This document shows, in pieces, positions 17,863 through 26,873 of a stretch of DNA of 64,000 bases (position 1 is the first letter of the stretch; each line of letters begins with the position of its first letter). Source of the DNA: Paenibacillus sp. JCM 10914. Lineage in GTDB: Bacteria > Bacillota > Bacilli > Paenibacillales > Paenibacillaceae. The stretch lies in contig NZ_BAZR01000011.1 of NCBI RefSeq assembly GCF_001315105.1, positions 62,001-126,000 on the forward strand, in the 5' to 3' direction. The notes under the pieces are model-generated. The model had not been told where the DNA came from and did not search any database. It worked only from the letters and a program-made list of their open reading frames with translations. The translations under genes and the position numbers were made by a program.

Positions 17863-19023
17863 TTAATGGGATGTATTTGTTCTATCAGACGTCACTCGGA
17901 GCAAGCGGCGGACAAATAACGTGAAGATGAGAAACGATACCAAGACCGAAATGGCCGTGACCGTGAATAACACGGAATAGCTCGAGAATTCCGATACCCA
18001 TCCGAGTCCGATTGCGCCAAGTCCGATGCCAAGATCAAATGCGGTCATGAAGGAAGCGTTGGCAGCACCCCGTCGATCGTCAGGGGCAATGCGCAATGTG
18101 GCGGCTTGGAGTGCAGGCTGGGCCGAGCCGAAGCCGACGCCGTAGAGAATCGCGGCTGTAATGAGCCCGAACCATCCGTTAGACAAGCTGAGAATTAGGA
18201 GTGCCGCAGCCGTTAGGATAAGCGATGGCATAATGACCTTGGCTTCTCCGAATCGATCGGACAACTTGCCGGCCAACGGCCTAACCAGTGTCAGGGCAAT
18301 GGCGTATACAAGAAAGAAAGCGCCGGGATTGACGTGGATGGAGGATGCGAATAAGGGCAGGAAGGTCGTGATTCCTCCATAGGCTACGGCTAAGAAGAAT
18401 AAGGCAACGGTAACCGGCAGCACCGATTTCTCCAATAACTGGATTCGTCCGGTTGACGATTTGGCTTGGAAGGGTGCCTTGGTGATGTAGGCTAGGATGA
18501 GGGCTACCATGGATAACAGGAATGCTACAAGAAAAAGGGTGTGGAAAGAATATCCCTCCAGGAGCGAGGTGCCTACCAGGGGACCGATAGCCATCGCAAC
18601 CGTCATGGCCATGCCGTACCATCCCATGCCTTCTCCACGCCGGGAGGCGGGGATCAAATCCGTAATGACGGTGCCAACCGCTGTGGTGGAGAAAGCCCAA
18701 CTGACGCCATGAAGCATGCGCAGGGCAAGTAGCAGGAAGATACCGGTCGCCCAGGTATAGGAGTACATACAGATCACGAACGCAATCAATCCCCAAACGT
18801 AGAAGATTCGTCGTCCATGCCGATCCAGCATGGCGCCGACAAAGGGACGAAAGACGACAGCCGCTAGCGTAAATGCGCCGGCCGCCAGGCCGACTTGAGA
18901 TTCGGTGCCGCCTAGTTCCTTGATGTATAGCGGCATGGTCGGCAGCAATAAATAAAAGCCTGTGAACAGAAATAACATACTAACCGTCATCTGGATAAAC
19001 GGCTTGGTCCATAAACGTTCCAT
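17863..19023 (-). CDS. MFS transporter, drug-efflux type
   Basis: A 386-residue carrier with 12 predicted helices. Motif A is present as GAMLDRHGRRIFYVWG after helix 2 and its counterpart GKLSDRFGEAKV after helix 8. The early LLPTMPLYIKELGGTESQVG fits the multidrug-exporter branch. It lies 38 bases behind a PadR regulator on the same strand, so both are probably transcribed from the PadR promoter. In that arrangement the regulator would respond to a toxic compound and the carrier would export it. The compound is unknown. Confidence 0.87.
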   Translation of the reverse strand: MERLWTKPFIQMTVSMLFLFTGFYLLLPTMPLYIKELGGTESQVGLAAGAFTLAAVVFRPFVGAMLDRHGRRIFYVWGLIAFVICMYSYTWATGIFLLLALRMLHGVSWAFSTTAVGTVITDLIPASRRGEGMGWYGMAMTVAMAIGPLVGTSLLEGYSFHTLFLVAFLLSMVALILAYITKAPFQAKSSTGRIQLLEKSVLPVTVALFFLAVAYGGITTFLPLFASSIHVNPGAFFLVYAIALTLVRPLAGKLSDRFGEAKVIMPSLILTAAALLILSLSNGWFGLITAAILYGVGFGSAQPALQAATLRIAPDDRRGAANASFMTAFDLGIGLGAIGLGWVSEFSSYSVLFTVTAISVLVSFLIFTLFVRRLLRVTSDRTNTSH

Positions 19024-19061
19024 CTCATTGACCTCCTGTGCTGATTGTGATGCATGAGGTG

Positions 19062-19604
19062 CTATTCATGTTCAGATTGGACATGGTTGATTTCTCGTTT
19101 GATCCACTCGATGTTGGCCATTCCCATGATCTTTCGATGATCCAGCACTCTTATCAACTGAATGCGTTGTGGTTCCGGCTCCGGCTTGTAGAACATGATC
19201 TCCGCTTCCAAATCCGTCACATGCTTCAAGCCCGTCTCCAAGTACGTCAAGTATTGATGGAGACAGGCAAGGCGAACTTCTTTGCGCACATAACGGAAGT
19301 ACACCATCTTGAAATGGAAGAGATGTTCGGTATCTGGGTTGTATTCGAGCGGTGCCTCCATCAATTCATGAAACTGCGACCGTCCGCTATCGGTAATCCG
19401 ATATCTCTTACGCGGCCTCTTACTAGCGGCATGATCGTCCAGTTGGAGAATCCATTCTTTATCGACCATACGGGAGAGCAGAGGGTAAAGGGTGCCTGAA
19501 CTGATTTGCCGGTAAGGTCCGCCTGCATTTTTCAATATTTCCTGCAGCATGTAGCCATGCTTATCACCCGTCAAGAGCTCGCCAAGCACAAATAATTCGT
19601 ACAT
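19062..19604 (-). CDS. PadR-family transcriptional regulator
   Basis: A 180-residue regulator. The N-terminal PadR winged helix reads MYELFVLGELLTGDKHGYMLQEIL... ISSGTLYPLLSRM, and RPRKRYRITDSGRSQF forms the wing. The C-terminal half is the helical dimerisation and effector domain of the longer (Vir) PadR subclass. The start at 19604 is chosen because GGAGGTG sits four to five bases upstream; the longer reading from 19664 would run through the promoter. PadR proteins repress their own gene and a linked exporter and release DNA on ligand binding. Two direct repeats overlap its promoter, consistent with autorepression of a padR-MFS operon. Confidence 0.9.
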   Translation of the reverse strand: MYELFVLGELLTGDKHGYMLQEILKNAGGPYRQISSGTLYPLLSRMVDKEWILQLDDHAASKRPRKRYRITDSGRSQFHELMEAPLEYNPDTEHLFHFKMVYFRYVRKEVRLACLHQYLTYLETGLKHVTDLEAEIMFYKPEPEPQRIQLIRVLDHRKIMGMANIEWIKREINHVQSEHE

Positions 19605-19616
19605 AAGCACCTCCAT

Positions 19617-19664
19617 TATATGTCGTATCGATATAAATATATGCCGTAACGATATATTAGTCAA
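19617..19664 (-). promoter_or_regulatory. Promoter of the padR-MFS operon with twin operator-like repeats
   Basis: On the minus strand TTGACT (19659-19664), a 17-base spacer and TATATT (19636-19641). Two 18-base direct repeats, TATATGYCGTAWCGATAT on the + strand, start at 19617 and 19638, 21 bases (two helical turns) apart, and cover the spacer, the -10 box and the transcription start. This is a strong candidate for the PadR binding site. Confidence 0.65.
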
Positions 19665-19736
19665 TCGTTTTCATGAATATGTAAGCACGTCGAAGAGGGA
19701 TAGAAGGGGATATCCCTTCCATCCCTCATGATGGTG

Positions 19737-20111
19737 CTAGGAATGCTGGTTGGCTGACGCTGGTTCCAATTTCAATTCATCTACGTATTTCATATGGCCA
19801 AATCCCCATGTGCACATCGCTTCTAACACCGAGCCGAGCGTTTTGCCATGATCCGATATGGAGTACTCGACCTTAGGGGGAATTTCCCGATAGATGGTAC
19901 GAATGATCAGTTCATCCCTTTCCAGTTCACGAAGCTGATTCGTCAGCATACCCTGCGTGATGCCCGGGAGTAAACGCCGTAATTCGCCGAATCGCTTCGT
20001 TCCGTCCTCAAGCAGAATAAATAAGATCAGCGGTTTCCACTTACCGCCGATGAGCTGCAATGTTGTTAGAATTCCACCGGTCTGCACGAAACCCTGATGA
20101 TGATCCTGCAT
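19737..20111 (-). CDS. HxlR-family transcriptional regulator
   Basis: A 124-residue winged-helix regulator of the HxlR family. The family order is clear: [49 protein letters not shown], then the wing [15 protein letters not shown]. HxlR proteins often sense electrophiles, aldehydes or redox state, usually through a Cys. Here only a C-terminal Cys (MCTWGFGH) is available. It is transcribed away from a flavodoxin-fold oxidoreductase gene 250 bases away, the usual target arrangement, and a perfect palindrome lies between them. Confidence 0.9.
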   Translation of the reverse strand: MQDHHQGFVQTGGILTTLQLIGGKWKPLILFILLEDGTKRFGELRRLLPGITQGMLTNQLRELERDELIIRTIYREIPPKVEYSISDHGKTLGSVLEAMCTWGFGHMKYVDELKLEPASANQHS

Positions 20112-20213
20112 AATCTCAACTCCTCGTTATCGATAGATCAGGAACTGGGGGAAAGTTAATGTAACTGTAGCACAGTATCGGGATGAATTATAGAACGCTT
20201 CTAAATCATACTT

Positions 20214-20231
20214 AGTACGATTTATCGTACT
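20214..20231. promoter_or_regulatory. Palindromic operator candidate between hxlR-like gene and oxidoreductase
   Basis: AGTACGA-TTTA-TCGTACT is a perfect seven-base inverted repeat. Further GTAC-containing words (GGTACTATGG, TGTACTTT, GCGTACTG) follow up to 20290. HxlR-type regulators commonly bind GTAC-rich palindromes. The intergenic stretch has no other gene. Confidence 0.55.
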
Positions 20232-20360
20232 ATGCAGCATAGCAATGGGTACTATGGGAAGAACTATGTACTTTAAAACTGCGTACTGTTCAAATGCTTG
20301 GATCTCGCAGCATAATGGGGGGGATTCAACAAACCAATGGAGAACAGGAGAGATACGTAT

Positions 20361-20906
20361 ATGAAAACCATGATTATCATTGCCCATCCCGATCTGGAGT
20401 CCTCTCGTGCCAATCGGATTCTGATGCAGCCCTACAAAGATAAGGAGGATGTCGTTATCCGGGATTTGTACAAAGAATACCCGGATTGGAATATCGACGT
20501 GCAGCGGGAACATGCACTGTTGGACGAACATGAGCGGGTGGTGCTTCAGTTTCCGTTCTATTGGTACAGCAGTCCGCCGCTGCTTAAGAAATGGTTCGAT
20601 GATGTTTTCACTTATGGATGGGCGTTCGGAAGCGGAGGCCATCACCTGCGGGACAAAGAGTTCATGCTGGCTACAACCGTGGCAGGTTCGGAGCATGAGT
20701 ATCGTGCCGGTGGCGGGAACTTGTATACGATGAGCGAACTGCTGCGACCGATACAAAGGACCATTACCCGCTGTGGTGGTACATTTCTGCCCTTTTATGC
20801 TATTCATGATGTCGATAAGGCCGGTGTCAGTGATGAGGTCTTACAGCAAGAAGCTGTGCGGTATGCAGAAATAGTAGCAGCTCCAGCCATTCCACTTGCT
20901 CATTAA
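20361..20906 (+). CDS. NAD(P)H-dependent oxidoreductase, flavodoxin fold (quinone reductase type)
   Basis: A 181-residue protein of the KefF/MdaB/YwrO type flavodoxin-like family, which uses FMN/FAD and NAD(P)H for two-electron reduction of quinones or electrophiles. Family markers are IIIAHPDLESSRANR at the N-terminus, the DLYKEYPDWNIDV segment, the flavin loop RVVLQFPFYWYSSPPLLKKWFDDVFTYGWAFG and the late TTVAGSEHEYR. AGGAGAGA precedes the ATG at 20361; the ATG at 20337 has no site. It is divergent from the HxlR regulator and probably induced under electrophile stress. Confidence 0.88.
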   Translation: MKTMIIIAHPDLESSRANRILMQPYKDKEDVVIRDLYKEYPDWNIDVQREHALLDEHERVVLQFPFYWYSSPPLLKKWFDDVFTYGWAFGSGGHHLRDKEFMLATTVAGSEHEYRAGGGNLYTMSELLRPIQRTITRCGGTFLPFYAIHDVDKAGVSDEVLQQEAVRYAEIVAAPAIPLAH

Positions 20907-20972
20907 TGGTTGCTATCATCGTCGATACAGGGCATGATGATATCAAATCATAAGGTATATGGGGGTGGCAGC

Positions 20973-21434
20973 ATGATCGATGAAACCACTCATCTCGAAT
21001 CCTACAATGCACATTGGCGCGAATGGTTCCAGGACGAACGACAGAGACTTATTCAACGAATAGGCGAGCATACGGATAAAATCGAGCATTTTGGCAGCAC
21101 CTCCGTACCGGGCATGACAGCCAAGCCCATAATTGACTTGCTCGTTGGCGTGAGTGCCATGCACACAGCAGAAGACATCATTCCATTGCTGGAGTCCGCC
21201 GGATATGAATATTTGGGGGAGGCCGGGATACCTGGTCGGCGCTATCTTCGCCGAAGAGGGGAGTATGACTTCAACGTTCATATTATGCAGCATGAAGGAA
21301 ACCTGTGGAATGATAATCTGCTGCTTCGGGATTCCGATGAGAAGCATGAGTTCGTCAGACAATTGCTGGACCGGGCCAAGGACCGGGCCAAGGTCTGGTC
21401 GGGCAAGGAAAGAGATGAAACTAAAGATAGTTGA
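20973..21434 (+). CDS. GrpB/UPF0157-family protein, shortened C-terminus
   Basis: A 154-residue protein with the nucleotidyltransferase-like GrpB core: YNAHWREWFQDERQRL, IEHFGSTSVPGMTAKPIIDLLVGV and RRYLRRRGEYDFNVHIMQ. The family normally has RDYLR followed by about 25 residues before a final helix. Here LLLRD joins directly to SDEKHEFVRQLLDRAK, and a 12-base GACCGGGCCAAG duplication follows, so an internal deletion is likely. The start at 20973 has a GGGGGTGG site; an upstream in-frame ATG at 20910 lacks one. The biochemical role of the family is not established. Confidence 0.72.
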   Translation: MIDETTHLESYNAHWREWFQDERQRLIQRIGEHTDKIEHFGSTSVPGMTAKPIIDLLVGVSAMHTAEDIIPLLESAGYEYLGEAGIPGRRYLRRRGEYDFNVHIMQHEGNLWNDNLLLRDSDEKHEFVRQLLDRAKDRAKVWSGKERDETKDS

Positions 21435-21447
21435 GGATTAGCGTCCG

Positions 21448-22500
21448 TCACTTCATGGCCTTACTCTGCTTTCGGAAATCCGAAGGAGTAAGGCCATGAA
21501 ATTTCTTGAACGTTTTGCTGAAGTGGACATAATCGGCGAAGCCTACGCTGTACGCGGTCTCTTGTGCACTCATGTTGGTGTCCGCCAGTAATTCCTTTGC
21601 TTTTTCCATCCGAATCCGTACCAGATATTTCACGAAGTTCGTACTCGTCTCGCTCTTAAAAGTCCGGCTTAAAGAAGTTACCGACATCCCGAGCGAATCG
21701 GCCACTTCTTGCAAGGACAAGTCCTCCCTTACGTAATGTTCCTCGATATACCTCTTTGCTTTCTGGACATTGTGTAATGCGCCATAATTCCGCATGCTCT
21801 TGATAACTTCCATCAATTCCGAAATCCTGCATAGTAGCAGATGGTAGCAAGATGGCTCATCCGCAGGCCATTCCTGCTCGTGAAGATCCTCAGGCGGTGT
21901 AAGCCCGCGCGTTTCCAGCTCTTGCAGCAAGTCTTGCATCAGCATGTCGGATAAGCTGGCGCAGCCAATCTCCGCAGGCCGATTCGCTTCGAAGTGGCCG
22001 ATGATCTCCTGGGCCTTAGCTAGCGCCTCCGCTTCTTGAAGCGCCCAGATGTGCTCGAACAGCTTTTTACGGTCGCGTTCTTGCGCCAAAGTCCACTTTA
22101 CCTGCTTCGAGAAGCGCTCGGTTCGGTGATCGAGCTCCCTGCAAGCATTTGCTAGTGTCTGCTGAAACTGCTTCGGATCCAGCGGCTTCAATAAAAAATC
22201 AGAGACCCCATAGCGCAAAGCCTGACGGGCAAACTCGAAATTGTCGTGCCCTGACAGAATAATAAAGTGAATATGACGATGAAGTTCTCTAACCTGTCGA
22301 ATAAACTCCAATCCATCCATTTCGGGCATGCAGATATCCGTCACGATGATATCGGGAACCGCGTCTTGCACCATGTCCATCGCTTCTGCGCCATCTTCCG
22401 CTTCTCCAATAATCTCGAGCGCTAGGCCTGAGGACTCTATCAGGGTTCTCATGCTTAGATGGATGGCATATTCATCGTCAATCATCATCAATCGGTACAT
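21448..22500 (-). CDS. Response regulator with AraC-type DNA-binding domain (YesN-like)
   Basis: A 350-residue regulator. The N-terminal receiver domain has the acidic pair (IDDEYA, residues 8-10), the phosphoacceptor Asp55 in IIVTDICMPEMDG and Lys105 in FLLKPLDP. The C-terminal 100 residues form an AraC double helix-turn-helix: YIEEHYVREDLSLQEVADSLGMSVTSLSRTFK and AYSVGFADYVHFSKTFKKFHG. The middle linker is shorter than in most YesN proteins (about 520 residues). Its start overlaps the end of the kinase gene by 13 bases. It probably activates the divergent sugar ABC operon when its kinase senses substrate. Confidence 0.92.
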   Translation of the reverse strand: MYRLMMIDDEYAIHLSMRTLIESSGLALEIIGEAEDGAEAMDMVQDAVPDIIVTDICMPEMDGLEFIRQVRELHRHIHFIILSGHDNFEFARQALRYGVSDFLLKPLDPKQFQQTLANACRELDHRTERFSKQVKWTLAQERDRKKLFEHIWALQEAEALAKAQEIIGHFEANRPAEIGCASLSDMLMQDLLQELETRGLTPPEDLHEQEWPADEPSCYHLLLCRISELMEVIKSMRNYGALHNVQKAKRYIEEHYVREDLSLQEVADSLGMSVTSLSRTFKSETSTNFVKYLVRIRMEKAKELLADTNMSAQETAYSVGFADYVHFSKTFKKFHGLTPSDFRKQSKAMK

Positions 22501-24344
22501 ACCGTAGCCTCCTCCATTGTGTGATTCGGTAGACGAATCTCGAAAGTCGTTCCTTGGTCAGGCTCAGAATCGAGCAGATACAATCCGTACTCCGTCCCGA
22601 AGGTGAGCTGAAGCCGTTCGTGAACGTTCAGCAGTCCGATTCCGCTAGTGTATTCATCCGGCTCCGGCTGTGCCGAGGAATCGGACAGGGGCACCGACAT
22701 TTCGAGCATCGTCCGGATGCGATGCCGGGTTTCGGATGTCATGCCGACGCCTTCATCCATGATTCGGATGGCCGTGTAATCCGGAGTTCGGTATGCACGA
22801 ATGCCGAGATACCGCGGTTTCTTCCCGCGATAACCGTGTACGAACACGTTCTCTACAATCGGCTGCAGCGTAAGCCGGATCGCACGAACGCGGTCGAGAT
22901 CGATATCCTCGACGTCCATGTCGATCGCCAGCTTCCGGAAGCGGGCACTTTGCAGCTCCAGGTAGGCGCTCACGTGAGACATCTCTTCCCGAAGGGGTAC
23001 GACGGAGTCGGCGTTGCTGATGTTGTAGCGGAACATATGGGCAAGGGCGCGCGTAATTCGGCTAATGTCCATATGATTGTCCTTGATCGCATATGAATTA
23101 ATAATCTCCAGCGAATTGTATAAGAAATGAGGATTGATGTGGGATTGCATCGAACGCAGCGCGGATTCCTTCTGTTTAATCATGAGCTCGCGTTCTTTCA
23201 ACTGGGAAGTGTGGACCTCCTTAATGAGTCGTTTTAATTTATCCGTCATCTCATAGAAGCTCTGAAACACGGAGCTCATCTCCGCGTTGCGGAATTTATG
23301 CATGTTCATGGGGAGGACGAAATCCCCCTGCTCGACCCTGGCCATCAGCTTTTGGAGCATAGACAACGGCCGCGTCAAGGACAGGGAGAATCCGCCGACC
23401 AGCACCAGTGCGATCAGAATAAGCAGCGCAGCGGCGGCGAGCGAAATATTACGCTGCATAAGCAGGTCGCCAATGAGGTTCTCCAGCGGCAGATCCGCAA
23501 CGATGGTCCAGCCGGTTAGCGCGGACAACTCGTGCAGTACGATTTTCTCAGGAGCCGACGATTCTTGATGACGGAAATAGGACGATTCCTGTGCCTGGAG
23601 CCGAGACAAGAGGCTTTCTTCGACGCCTGTGCCAATAAGCGGGGTATCGGGATGATATACCACCCGTCCATTCGTGCCCATGATCCAGACATTGAAGCCG
23701 CCCAGCGAATCATTGCTGCAGATCGCGCCAATCTGCTGCAGGCTCAAATCGACGATGAGCATTCCCCTGTAATCGAAGGTGGAGTTGTCATATAGTTTTC
23801 TGGCAACGGTAATGGCAGGCCGGTTAGCAACCTCGCTCATGCCGAGTATCTGAAAATCCCTGAGCTGATCACGCTTGGATTGATAAGAGAAATTCCGTTT
23901 GCGAATCGCGTTCATATCTACGATCTCGTTGGTAATGCTGAAATCGTTGATCTGTCGCTTGTTATCTCCCAGCAGCGAGATGCCGATGATGTCCGAGCGG
24001 CCATACATCATCGGGGCGAAGAGATCCTCTTCGATTTTGACGTTTAATTTGAAATAGGAATAGTCGGACAGGGGCGCGGGAGACAGGAATTGACCGATTT
24101 GCGGATTGTGAATAAATGGATAGGTGGTGTTCTCCAGATTGGAAATATAGGTATCGAGCGAGAGTCGGGTCTGCTCAATGATCCTGCGGTTGGTATCCAC
24201 GGCAAAGTCTTCGATCGCTTCCGTGGACGATTGATACCAGTAGCCGCCAAGCAGTAAGAAGGGAAGTCCAATAAATAGAATGATCAGCACGAACAGGCGC
24301 TGATTAATCGTCAATCGGCCAAAGGATAACCTCTGCAATCTCAT
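22488..24344 (-). CDS. Sensor histidine kinase (YesM-like)
   Basis: A 618-residue membrane kinase. An N-terminal helix (about 18-36) and a second near 300-322 flank an extracellular sensing domain of about 260 residues with dCache-like content. A HAMP linker follows (LTRPLSMLQKLMARVEQGDF), then the His-kinase motif HINPHFLYNSLEIINSY with the phosphoacceptor His, and a GHKL ATPase with VENVFVHGY, MDEGVG and GIGLLNVHERL. This is the standard plan of kinases next to carbohydrate ABC operons in Paenibacillus. It is transcribed first, upstream of its response regulator, and is divergent from the solute-binding gene. Confidence 0.93.
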   Translation of the reverse strand: MRLQRLSFGRLTINQRLFVLIILFIGLPFLLLGGYWYQSSTEAIEDFAVDTNRRIIEQTRLSLDTYISNLENTTYPFIHNPQIGQFLSPAPLSDYSYFKLNVKIEEDLFAPMMYGRSDIIGISLLGDNKRQINDFSITNEIVDMNAIRKRNFSYQSKRDQLRDFQILGMSEVANRPAITVARKLYDNSTFDYRGMLIVDLSLQQIGAICSNDSLGGFNVWIMGTNGRVVYHPDTPLIGTGVEESLLSRLQAQESSYFRHQESSAPEKIVLHELSALTGWTIVADLPLENLIGDLLMQRNISLAAAALLILIALVLVGGFSLSLTRPLSMLQKLMARVEQGDFVLPMNMHKFRNAEMSSVFQSFYEMTDKLKRLIKEVHTSQLKERELMIKQKESALRSMQSHINPHFLYNSLEIINSYAIKDNHMDISRITRALAHMFRYNISNADSVVPLREEMSHVSAYLELQSARFRKLAIDMDVEDIDLDRVRAIRLTLQPIVENVFVHGYRGKKPRYLGIRAYRTPDYTAIRIMDEGVGMTSETRHRIRTMLEMSVPLSDSSAQPEPDEYTSGIGLLNVHERLQLTFGTEYGLYLLDSEPDQGTTFEIRLPNHTMEEATVCTD

Positions 24345-24440
24345 GGATTTACGCCCTCTTTCTGATAAGGAGTGAGGAATGTAAGGAACATTTTAGCAAA
24401 AAAACACAAGTGCGCCAAGAAAGTACATGGGCCTAGGAGA

Positions 24441-24470
24441 TTGTATTCATTACAATGTAAATCATACATT
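24441..24470 (+). promoter_or_regulatory. Candidate promoter/operator of the sugar ABC operon
   Basis: TTGTAT, 18 bases and TACATT lie upstream of the lipoprotein gene. The inverted repeat AATGTA-AATCA-TACATT (24454-24470) overlaps the -10 region. A plausible control site for the response regulator, on sequence symmetry alone. Confidence 0.35.
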
Positions 24471-24499
24471 TACCATTATATCTATGGGGGGCGAGCATT

Positions 24500-25849
24500 G
24501 TGGGAAGACGAAAAGCAATATATCCATGGTTGTCGGTGCTGTTGCTGTTAGCTGTGTTTGCAAGCGGATGCAACGGCGGAGGTAACGGGAGCGCTCCTGC
24601 CGCAGGGGGGAATGGGGAAGAGAAGGTGGAGATTCTGCTCGGATACTATTCGGCGGATAACTCCGATGCCAAGATGAAGGAATTAATCGCGCAGTTTGAA
24701 GAGAAACATCCGAATATCAAGGTGAAGACGCAAAGCGCGCCATACGGGCAATTCTTCCAGAAGCTCGATACGCAGATTGCCGCTGGGCAAGCTCCGGACG
24801 TATGGCTGTCCGATGGTGTATATGTCATGAAGTATGCGCAGCGCGGGGCTGCGAAGGATCTGACGGAATGGATATCGCGAGATTTGAAGGCGGACGAATA
24901 TTACGGGCTGGACTTTAATAAGGACGACGAGGGGCGATATTGGGCAGTTCCGCAAGGCATCCAGGTCGGCGTTCTGTTCTACAACAAAGATATGTTTGAT
25001 AAGGCGGGCGAGCCTTACCCAACGGAGGATTGGACCTGGGAGGACCTGAAGGAAAGCGCAGCCAGACTGACGCTGGATGCAGGCGGCAAGAACGCGACGG
25101 AGAGCGGCTTTGACCCTGCAGGGGTGAATCAGTTCGGACTTACCTTCTTCAGCATTACCGAAGGCTGGTTCTCGGTGCTGAAGTCGTATGGCGGCGGAGT
25201 GCTGGATGAGAAAGCGCAGAATTCGATCATCAATACGCCGGAGAACAAGCAAGCGTTCGAATGGATGGTGGACGGAATGAAGCGTGGAATTATTACCGAT
25301 CCGGTCGATCTGAAGAGCTTCCAGAGCAATGCGGCCGTATTCATCAGCAATTCTGCAGCGCTGCGGATCGGCATCTATGCCCGCGTGCAGGCGGCTAACG
25401 ATGCGGGCATCAACTATGATGTAACGCTGCTGCCGAAAGGGCCGGACGGTAAGCGGGTGGCACCGGTGATCGCCAACTCGTGGGTCATCAATCAGAAGTC
25501 CAGCGACGCCAAGGCACAAGCGGCTTGGGAGTGGATTAAATATTGGGCCACCGAAGATGAGGTGCAGAAGCAATGGACCGAGCTTGGCGAAGCCGTGCCG
25601 GTGAAGAAATCGGTAGCGAATTCGGACGTATTCCTGAAAGCGGGGGATAAGCCGGCCAATCGCCAGGCCTTCCTTGACAGCCTGGAATTTGCCGAGACGC
25701 TCCATAGCAATGCGGTTTGGGAGGAGTGGCTGGGCAAGTTCAGTGAGCATGTGGACCGGGCATTCCTCGGTGATGTCAGCATCGATCAAGCTCTTCAGGA
25801 TGCGGATACGGCCGTACAGAGCGTGCTGGATGCTTTCTATAAAAAATAA
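24500..25849 (+). CDS. Carbohydrate ABC transporter substrate-binding lipoprotein
   Basis: A 449-residue lipoprotein of the extracellular solute-binding family 1. Signal peptide with lipobox FASGC (Cys about 24) and a Gly/Asn/Ala linker, then ELIAQFEEKHPNIKVKTQSAPYGQFFQKLDTQIAAGQAPDVWLSD-type text, LFYNKDMFDKAG and TWEDLKESAARLT. These are hallmarks of binding proteins for oligosaccharides. The start is GTG at 24500, with GGGGGGCGAG about five bases upstream. It leads an operon with two permeases, an isomerase and two dehydrogenases. No ATPase gene is present, so a shared MsmX-type ATPase is probably used. The sugar cannot be told. Confidence 0.92.
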   Translation: MGRRKAIYPWLSVLLLLAVFASGCNGGGNGSAPAAGGNGEEKVEILLGYYSADNSDAKMKELIAQFEEKHPNIKVKTQSAPYGQFFQKLDTQIAAGQAPDVWLSDGVYVMKYAQRGAAKDLTEWISRDLKADEYYGLDFNKDDEGRYWAVPQGIQVGVLFYNKDMFDKAGEPYPTEDWTWEDLKESAARLTLDAGGKNATESGFDPAGVNQFGLTFFSITEGWFSVLKSYGGGVLDEKAQNSIINTPENKQAFEWMVDGMKRGIITDPVDLKSFQSNAAVFISNSAALRIGIYARVQAANDAGINYDVTLLPKGPDGKRVAPVIANSWVINQKSSDAKAQAAWEWIKYWATEDEVQKQWTELGEAVPVKKSVANSDVFLKAGDKPANRQAFLDSLEFAETLHSNAVWEEWLGKFSEHVDRAFLGDVSIDQALQDADTAVQSVLDAFYKK

Positions 25850-25875
25850 AGTAATGCAAGAAAGGCGGGATCGGG

Positions 25876-26844
25876 ATGCAGAGTATGCCAAGTCAACCAA
25901 CCCATGTTCAAGCAGAACCGTCGTTACCGAAGAAGAAGCCCGCCGGCAAAGGTCGACTCAGCCATGAAGGGAGATGGGGGCTGCTCATGGCCTCCCCCTA
26001 TCTTCTGCACTTCATCATCTTTATGGCGGGCCCTCTTGCCGCCTCGCTCTATTTCAGCTTCTCCGATTATGACATGCTGAACCCTCCGCAGTGGAGCGGG
26101 TTAGAGAATTTCAGCCGCTTGATGGGCGACTCCATGTTCTGGAACGCGCTCTGGAACACATTATATTTTGCGATATTGTTCGTGCCGTTACAGACGTTTC
26201 TTGCGCTGGTGCTGGCCGTCGCCTTGAATCAGAAGCTGAGGGGACTGAAGTGGTTCCGGATGGCGCACTTCATTCCGGTCATCTCTTCATGGACGGTCAT
26301 CCTGTATGTGGCCGATGCGATCTTCAATCCGCGGTTCGGATTTGCGAACAGTCTGCTCGCCAAGCTAGGTTTAAACCCGCAGAGCTGGCTGCAGGATTCA
26401 AACCTGGTCATACCGCTGCTCGTGTTCATCGCGGTATGGAAGGGAATCGGATATATCATGGTTATTTATTTGGCAGGACTGCAGAGCGTGCCAGGCGACC
26501 TGTATGAGGCAGCGGAGATGGATGGAGCAGGGGCGCTGCGCAAATTCCGCTTTATTACGATACCTCTGATTTCACCGACCACATTTCTCGTGCTCATCTT
26601 GAGTACGATCTCAACTTTTCAAGCATTTGAGCAAATCTTCGTGCTGACGGGCAAAGGGGATATCGGTTCGGCCGGTGGACCGAACAATTCCTCGATGGTA
26701 CTCATGCTCTATCTGTACCGGGAAGGATTCACCTACATGCGGATGGGATATGCCTCAGCGATTGCGTGGGTATTGTTCATGATTCTGTTCCTGTTAACCC
26801 TGCTTCAGCTCAGGGGACAGAAGAAATGGGTCCATTATGAATGA
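25876..26844 (+). CDS. Sugar ABC transporter permease (MalF/UgpA type)
   Basis: A 322-residue permease with six hydrophobic segments after a 35-residue hydrophilic, basic N-terminus. The EAA loop, where the ATPase docks, is DLYEAAEMDGAGALRKFRFITIPLISPT near residues 210-240. FIMAGPLAASLYFSFSDYD at the first helix is typical of the family. AAGGCGGGATCGGG precedes the ATG. It forms the membrane channel with the next gene, whose frame starts in the ATGA overlap at its stop. Confidence 0.92.
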   Translation: MQSMPSQPTHVQAEPSLPKKKPAGKGRLSHEGRWGLLMASPYLLHFIIFMAGPLAASLYFSFSDYDMLNPPQWSGLENFSRLMGDSMFWNALWNTLYFAILFVPLQTFLALVLAVALNQKLRGLKWFRMAHFIPVISSWTVILYVADAIFNPRFGFANSLLAKLGLNPQSWLQDSNLVIPLLVFIAVWKGIGYIMVIYLAGLQSVPGDLYEAAEMDGAGALRKFRFITIPLISPTTFLVLILSTISTFQAFEQIFVLTGKGDIGSAGGPNNSSMVLMLYLYREGFTYMRMGYASAIAWVLFMILFLLTLLQLRGQKKWVHYE

Positions 26845-26873
26845 CCGTCACCATTGGAGAGGAGGAGCTTGTC

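Noticed and set aside
24683..25900. 405-codon minus-strand frame opposite the sugar-binding lipoprotein
   Set aside because: It is a shadow of a gene with clear family motifs, and its own translation shows no recognisable domain.
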